From contig NZ_JABWRJ020000005.1 of assembly GCF_014268935.2 (NCBI RefSeq), positions 372,001 to 436,000 of the forward strand: 64,000 nucleotides of DNA. Reading direction: 5' to 3'. Below are positions 60,265-64,000 of this stretch, piece by piece. The stretch's first letter is position 1. Each line of letters starts with the position of its first letter. Below the pieces are notes generated by a model that saw only the letters and a list, made by a program, of their open reading frames with translations, was not told the origin of the DNA and did not search any database. Source of the DNA: Pseudomonas peradeniyensis. Lineage in GTDB: Bacteria; Pseudomonadota; Gammaproteobacteria; Pseudomonadales; Pseudomonadaceae. The position numbers and the translations under genes are program-made.

Positions 60265-60768
60265 TTGAGCAGGGAGACGCCAGGTGCCGTCGTGGAACAT
60301 TACTATCGCGAATTGGTGAGCTTCCTGTCCGCCCGACTCGGTAATCGCCAGGCGGCCGAAGACGTCGCCCACGATGCCTACATCCGGGTGCTGGAGCGCA
60401 CGGAGGGCGAGCATATCGAGCACCCACGCGCCTTCCTGTATCGCACGGCCATGAACCTCGTGGTCGATCATCATCGTCGACATCTGGTGCGTCAAGCCGA
60501 GCCGCTGGAGGTACTGGACAGCGACGAGCGCTGGCATACCCCTGCTCTGACGCAGAGCATGCAGCTCGACCAGCGCCTGGCCCTGATGCAGCAAGCACTG
60601 GGCGAGCTGAGCGGGCCTTGCCGCGACAGCTTCCTGCTGCGCAAGCTCGATGGCCTGTCGCACCAGCAGATCGCCGAGCGCCTGGGTATTTCCCGCAGCC
60701 TGGTGGAAAAACACATCGTCAACGCCATGAAGCATTGCCGCGTGCGCATGCGCCAGTGGGAGTCCTGA
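60265..60768 (+). CDS. fpvI: ECF sigma factor, FpvI-like
   Basis: A 167-residue FecI-type sigma factor. Region 2: YYRELVSFLSARLGNRQAAE, DVAHDAYIRVLE, and HPRAFLYRTAMNLVVDHHRR. Region 4: LGELSGPCRDSFLLRKLDGL, then HQQIAERLGISRSLVEKHIV. In P. aeruginosa fpvI lies next to pvdR and drives the pyoverdine receptor gene fpvA, so position suggests FpvI. The anti-sigma gene fpvR is not adjacent and no TonB receptor is in the window. The start is uncertain: TTG 60265 gives a natural N-terminus but a poor ribosome site; GTG 60292 has AGG 7 bases upstream. Confidence 0.82.
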   Translation: MSRETPGAVVEHYYRELVSFLSARLGNRQAAEDVAHDAYIRVLERTEGEHIEHPRAFLYRTAMNLVVDHHRRHLVRQAEPLEVLDSDERWHTPALTQSMQLDQRLALMQQALGELSGPCRDSFLLRKLDGLSHQQIAERLGISRSLVEKHIVNAMKHCRVRMRQWES

Positions 60769-60939
60769 GCGAGCCGTGCGCAGATGTGAAAATTCCGTGA
60801 GTGGGCGACTTGATTTCTCCCAGGTTCACGACAACTATCAATAAAGACCCCCCGTTCAGGCGTCCCGCCTGACGTTGCCGTTGCCGGCGCAGTATGGTCA
60901 TGGAGCTACCGTCACCACCCAACTGCCCAGGTCCGGACG

Positions 60940-61425
60940 ATGCCTAACAAATCCATGCGCATCCTCATCGCCGACGAGCACCCCGGCCAGCGCCTGCAGC
61001 TGGAGAAGATGCTCAATGGCCTGGGTTATTACCGGATCGCCCCGGTGGAAAGTTTCGACGACTTGCAGCGCTTGGTGCACAGCGCCCTGGAACCCTTCAA
61101 CCTGCTGGTGGGCAACATCGAGCTGGCCAGTCATGCCGGGGTCGACCTGGCGCGTTTTTGCCGGGTCAGCTCGCAGATCCAGCACGCGCTGCTGTACCAC
61201 TCACCACACCTGAAAGTGCCCGCCGTACCGCCGAGCGATCGCCACGCCGTCAGCATCAGCCTGCCCCATGCGCCCGACAGCGAGGCGCTGGAGTCCTTCA
61301 TGGCAATCATCGACATGCCGGTGCTGGTCGGGCAGTTGCCCTTGCCGCCGGGGTTGGCGGGGGCGTCGAACCATGCCCGACGGCGCACCAACCTTGCGCA
61401 GACGGTGTTCTGCCGCAACCCCTGA
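60940..61425 (+). CDS. Receiver-like protein with degenerate phosphorylation site
   Basis: A 161-residue protein whose first ~115 residues follow the CheY receiver fold: RILIADEHPGQRLQLEKML with the acid pair reduced to D12/E13, and a strand FNLLVGNIELASHAGVDL where the phospho-acceptor position is Asn59 instead of Asp. The switch Lys region is not recognisable. The C-terminus is a basic tail (NHARRRTNLAQTVF). It may act without phosphorylation. The start at 60940 is supported by length; 60955 (MRILIADEH) is possible. It is a lone gene; function unknown. Confidence 0.7.
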   Translation: MPNKSMRILIADEHPGQRLQLEKMLNGLGYYRIAPVESFDDLQRLVHSALEPFNLLVGNIELASHAGVDLARFCRVSSQIQHALLYHSPHLKVPAVPPSDRHAVSISLPHAPDSEALESFMAIIDMPVLVGQLPLPPGLAGASNHARRRTNLAQTVFCRNP

Positions 61426-61478
61426 GCAGCGGGTGGATTTGCTATCCTCTGGCCTTTTGCCTCGTTGCGGAAGCTGCC

Positions 61479-62804
61479 ATGACTGCCATCGATACCACCC
61501 GCCCGCCACGGTTCAGCCGTCGTGACCACCGGACCCTGGGGCTGGCCGCGCTGGGTGGCGCCCTGGAAATCTACGATTTCATCATCTTCGTGTTCTTCGC
61601 GCTGACCCTCAGCCAGCTGTTCTTCCCGCCTGAAATGCCGGAATGGCTGCGCCTGCTGCAGAGCTTCGGGATCTTCGTCACCGGCTACCTGGCCAGGCCG
61701 CTGGGTGGCATCCTCATGGCCCATTTCGCCGACCATCTGGGGCGCAAGCGGGTGTTCAGCCTGAGCATCCTGATGATGGCGCTGCCGTGCCTGCTGATCG
61801 GGGTGATGCCGACCTACGCCGACATCGGCTACGCCGCGCCGCTGATCCTGCTGGCCCTGCGCATCCTGCAAGGGGCGGCGGTCGGCGGCGAGGTACCCAG
61901 CGCCTGGACCTTCGTCGCCGAACATGCGCCGTCCGGGCGGCGTGGTTATGCTCTGGGCTTCCTGCAGGCCGGGCTGACCTTCGGCTACCTGCTCGGGGCG
62001 CTGACCGCGACCTTGCTGGCGCAGCTGTTCACGCCCCAGGAGATCCTCGATTACGCCTGGCGTTATCCCTTCCTGCTCGGCGGCGTGTTTGGCGTGATCG
62101 GTGTCTGGCTGCGCCGCTGGTTGAGTGAAACCCCGGTGTTCCTGGCCCTGCGGGCGCAGCAGGAACAGCCGGTGGCCTTCCCCCTGCGACGGGTGCTGGG
62201 CACTCATCGACGGGCCCTGGTGCCGGCGGCGCTGCTGACCTGTGTACTGACCTCGGCAGTGGTGGTGCTGGTGGTGATCACCCCGACCGTGATGCAACAG
62301 CGGTTCGGCATGACAGCCGGGCACACCTTCGCCCTGAGCAGCGTGGGTATCGTTTTCCTCAATATTGGCTGCGTGCTGGCCGGCTTGCTGGTGGACCGTA
62401 TCGGTGCCTGGCGGGCGCTGATGCTCTACTGCCTGCTGCTGCCGTTGGGCATCGGCGCCTTGTACGCCAGTCTGGTGGGGCAGTGGGGGCAGACCTGGGT
62501 GGCCTATGCACTGGCTGGCCTGTCCTGTGGTGTCGTGGGGGTGGTGCCGTCGGTGATGGTCGGGCTGTTCCCGGCCGAGATCCGGGTCTCGGGCATCTCC
62601 TTCACCTACAACATCGCCTACGCCCTGTGGGCCAGCACCACGCCGCTGGCGCTGATCGCCCTGATGCCCTGGAGTCCATGGGTGTGTGTCGGCTTTTGTC
62701 TGGTCATGGGCATGGTCGGATTGCTGACGGCGCTCTATTTCGGACGTCGTGAGTCGTTGGGGTTTGCGGCGCAGCCGATGCCGCTCATGTGTGGTGACAA
62801 ATGA
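61479..62804 (+). CDS. MFS transporter, metabolite:H+ symporter type
   Basis: A 441-residue transporter with 12 hydrophobic segments. It has the MHS-family signature in loop 2-3 (RPLGGILMAHFADHLGRKRVF) and the matching N-terminal ALGGALEIYDFIIFVFFA. The MHS family (ProP, KgtP, ShiA) takes up organic acids, osmolytes or aromatic acids; the substrate cannot be told from sequence. ATG 61479 is chosen; the open frame further upstream runs into the previous gene. No operon partner is evident. Confidence 0.9.
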   Translation: MTAIDTTRPPRFSRRDHRTLGLAALGGALEIYDFIIFVFFALTLSQLFFPPEMPEWLRLLQSFGIFVTGYLARPLGGILMAHFADHLGRKRVFSLSILMMALPCLLIGVMPTYADIGYAAPLILLALRILQGAAVGGEVPSAWTFVAEHAPSGRRGYALGFLQAGLTFGYLLGALTATLLAQLFTPQEILDYAWRYPFLLGGVFGVIGVWLRRWLSETPVFLALRAQQEQPVAFPLRRVLGTHRRALVPAALLTCVLTSAVVVLVVITPTVMQQRFGMTAGHTFALSSVGIVFLNIGCVLAGLLVDRIGAWRALMLYCLLLPLGIGALYASLVGQWGQTWVAYALAGLSCGVVGVVPSVMVGLFPAEIRVSGISFTYNIAYALWASTTPLALIALMPWSPWVCVGFCLVMGMVGLLTALYFGRRESLGFAAQPMPLMCGDK

Positions 62805-62876
62805 AGCGGTAAAGGACGCAGTGTAGTGAGGCAGACTTCCGGGTGGGGGTTATTGGAATAACCTATTGGCCGAAAA

Positions 62877-62891
62877 TAACCTGGAAGGTTA
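62877..62891 (+). promoter_or_regulatory. MqsA operator of mqsRA
   Basis: TAACCT-GGA-AGGTTA is a perfect dyad, the AACCT-N3-AGGTT pattern bound by MqsA in E. coli. It is 8 bp before the mqsR start. A degraded copy (TAACCT-ATT-GGCCGA, 62859-62873) lies upstream. Confidence 0.85.
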
Positions 62892-62898
62892 ATTTTTC

Positions 62899-63195
62899 AT
62901 GGAGAAAAGAACGCCGCACTGCACGTTGGAGCGAGTAAAAGCGCTGCTCGCAGCCGAGCGAGTAAGGACGACCTCTACCGCGCTCCGAGGAGCCAGGGCT
63001 CTGGGGCTGGATTACCCGGGTATGCTTGAGATGATCACCAGACTGGAGCGTGCTGATTTCTACAAGAGCATGACCAGCTACGCCGATCACCTGGTCTGGC
63101 AGGACGTCTATCGACCGCTCACTGCAGTGGGGTATGTCTATCTCAAACTGATGGTTGTCGATGATGTTCTTATCGTGTCCTTCAAGGAGCTGTAA
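62899..63195 (+). CDS. mqsR: mRNA interferase toxin MqsR
   Basis: A 98-residue RelE/YoeB-fold ribonuclease that cleaves mRNA at GCU-type sites, the same length as the E. coli protein. It keeps the start MEKRTPHCTLERVK, the stretch SDFYKSM-like ADFYKSMTSYADHLVWQDVY, and the C-terminal VLIVSFKEL. As in other mqsRA systems, the toxin gene comes first, 2 bp from the antitoxin gene. The operator overlaps the -10/ribosome-site region, so MqsA should autorepress. Confidence 0.95.
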   Translation: MEKRTPHCTLERVKALLAAERVRTTSTALRGARALGLDYPGMLEMITRLERADFYKSMTSYADHLVWQDVYRPLTAVGYVYLKLMVVDDVLIVSFKEL

Positions 63196-63197
63196 AC

Positions 63198-63599
63198 ATG
63201 AGATGCCCGATTTGTGGTGGTGCCGAGCTTGCACCGGACACTCAGGACATGCCCTATCGCTACAAGGGCATGTCGACGCTTATTCCGCATGTCAGTGGTG
63301 ATTATTGCCCTGCCTGTGGTGAGGCGGTGTTGAGCCATGCCGAAGCCATGCGTGTCAGTGACCTGATGGTGGAGTTTGATCGGAAGATCAATGCTGAGGC
63401 TATTGACCCTGCCTTCATCGTTGCCGTGCGCAAGAAGTTTGACCTCGACCAGCGTGAAGCGGGTGAAATCTTCGGGGGGGGCGTCAATGCGTTCTCTCGT
63501 TATGAAAATGGCAAGACCCGGCCGCCGGTCGCTTTGATCAAGCTCTTCAAGCTCTTGGATCGCCATCCGGAGCTGTTTGAGGAAGTCAGGACTGCCTGA
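63198..63599 (+). CDS. mqsA: Antitoxin MqsA
   Basis: A 133-residue antitoxin with an N-terminal zinc domain (CPICGG and CPACGE), which binds and blocks MqsR, and a C-terminal HTH_XRE domain (AGEIFGGGVNAFSRYENGK, then TRPPVALIKLF) that binds the AACCT-N3-AGGTT operator. The region between (IDPAFIVAVRKKFDLDQ) is the dimer hinge. Start ATG 63198, 2 bp after mqsR. The full pair looks intact. Confidence 0.95.
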   Translation: MRCPICGGAELAPDTQDMPYRYKGMSTLIPHVSGDYCPACGEAVLSHAEAMRVSDLMVEFDRKINAEAIDPAFIVAVRKKFDLDQREAGEIFGGGVNAFSRYENGKTRPPVALIKLFKLLDRHPELFEEVRTA

Positions 63600-63748
63600 T
63601 GCGTCCAGGCAGTCAACAGGTCCTACAGGCAGGGTAGGGATATTGAGCGCCCACCGGTCTGCTCCCCTACAGCGCCTTCGAGGTTGTGCACGTAATTTCG
63701 ACTGATCGTTGACGGACCCTTCCGTTCATACAGTCAGGAGAAATATGC

Positions 63749-64000
63749 ATGTCCAGTTTCAGCATCACCTGGATGACGCGGGCCCAGCTGCCTGCGTTCC
63801 CACCACAGATGAGCTTTTCGGCTGCCAATCCCGCCAGCACGAAACCGGATGATCAGGCCAGGACTCCGGTTATCCGCTGGGGCCGAAGCCTGGCCTGCGT
63901 GCTGGAGTCGCGCAATCACCATGACCAGGCCTGGGTGGTGGTCTACGGTGATGGCAAGCAATTGACCGGCGTACACCCGCTACATGACTTTCGCCACATC
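63749..64000 (+). CDS. Unrecognised protein, 5' part only
   Basis: An open frame from ATG 63749 (MSSFSITWMTRAQLPAFPPQ) runs off the window end after 84 codons. AGGAG at 63735-63739 gives a good ribosome site (spacing 9). An ATG at 63745 is out of frame and stops soon. No domain is recognisable in this part; FGADSKPL-like membrane or signal features are absent. Function unknown. Confidence 0.55.
   Translation, partial: MSSFSITWMTRAQLPAFPPQMSFSAANPASTKPDDQARTPVIRWGRSLACVLESRNHHDQAWVVVYGDGKQLTGVHPLHDFRHI

Overview
The window looks like a chromosomal segment of a fluorescent Pseudomonas, most likely of the P. putida / P. entomophila type. The evidence is the high-GC coding style, the many GGGAGCGGGCTTG-type REP elements, the gene order dnaX-ybaB-recR, apt, anr-hemN-ccoSIHG with two complete cbb3 oxidase operons, and a pyoverdine locus (pvdS/pvdL, pvdH, pvdP, pvdRT-opmQ). 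Genus is inferred from content and order; no search was run. No rRNA or tRNA gene was seen.

Layout. 1-4.3 kb: a small unknown protein overlapping an SF1 helicase-like protein, a divergent MerR regulator / DUF2938 membrane protein pair with a textbook MerR promoter, and a periplasmic binding protein. 4.4-8.2 kb: housekeeping genes dnaX, ybaB, recR and apt. 8.2-23.3 kb: microaerobic respiration. It holds the oxygen sensor anr, hemN under a perfect Anr box, the cbb3 maturation operon ccoGHIS plus a SafE/DsbD-like membrane protein, and tandem oxidase operons ccoNOQP1 and ccoNOQP2. Only the second has a clear Anr box, and that box lies inside the divergent hydrolase gene. 23.3-26 kb: hydrolase, ppnP, DEDDh exonuclease and a second binding protein.

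26.1-61 kb is the pyoverdine region with two insertions. pvdS, with a Fur box, diverges from the 4315-residue NRPS gene pvdL, which has a PvdS (IS) box. A prePAAR/Rhs polymorphic toxin with a HYD1-type C-terminal domain, its probable immunity gene and an IS5-like transposase tail follow. Next come the dsbD-dsbE-dsbG thiol-redox operon and its divergent two-component system. The pyoverdine genes resume with pvdH, a siderophore-interacting ferric reductase, the Tat-exported tyrosinase pvdP, the opmQ/pvdT/pvdR efflux operon and an fpvI-like ECF sigma factor with no anti-sigma gene beside it. Five sites fit TA(A/T)(A/T)T-N16-CGT and lie in front of pvdL, pvdH, the reductase, pvdP and pvdR, so these scattered units probably form one PvdS regulon controlled through Fur. 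The other pyoverdine NRPSs, pvdE and the fpvA receptor are not in the window.

60.9-64 kb: a receiver-like protein whose phospho-acceptor Asp is Asn, an MHS-type MFS transporter, an mqsRA toxin-antitoxin pair with its palindromic operator, and the start of an unrecognised gene that runs off the end.
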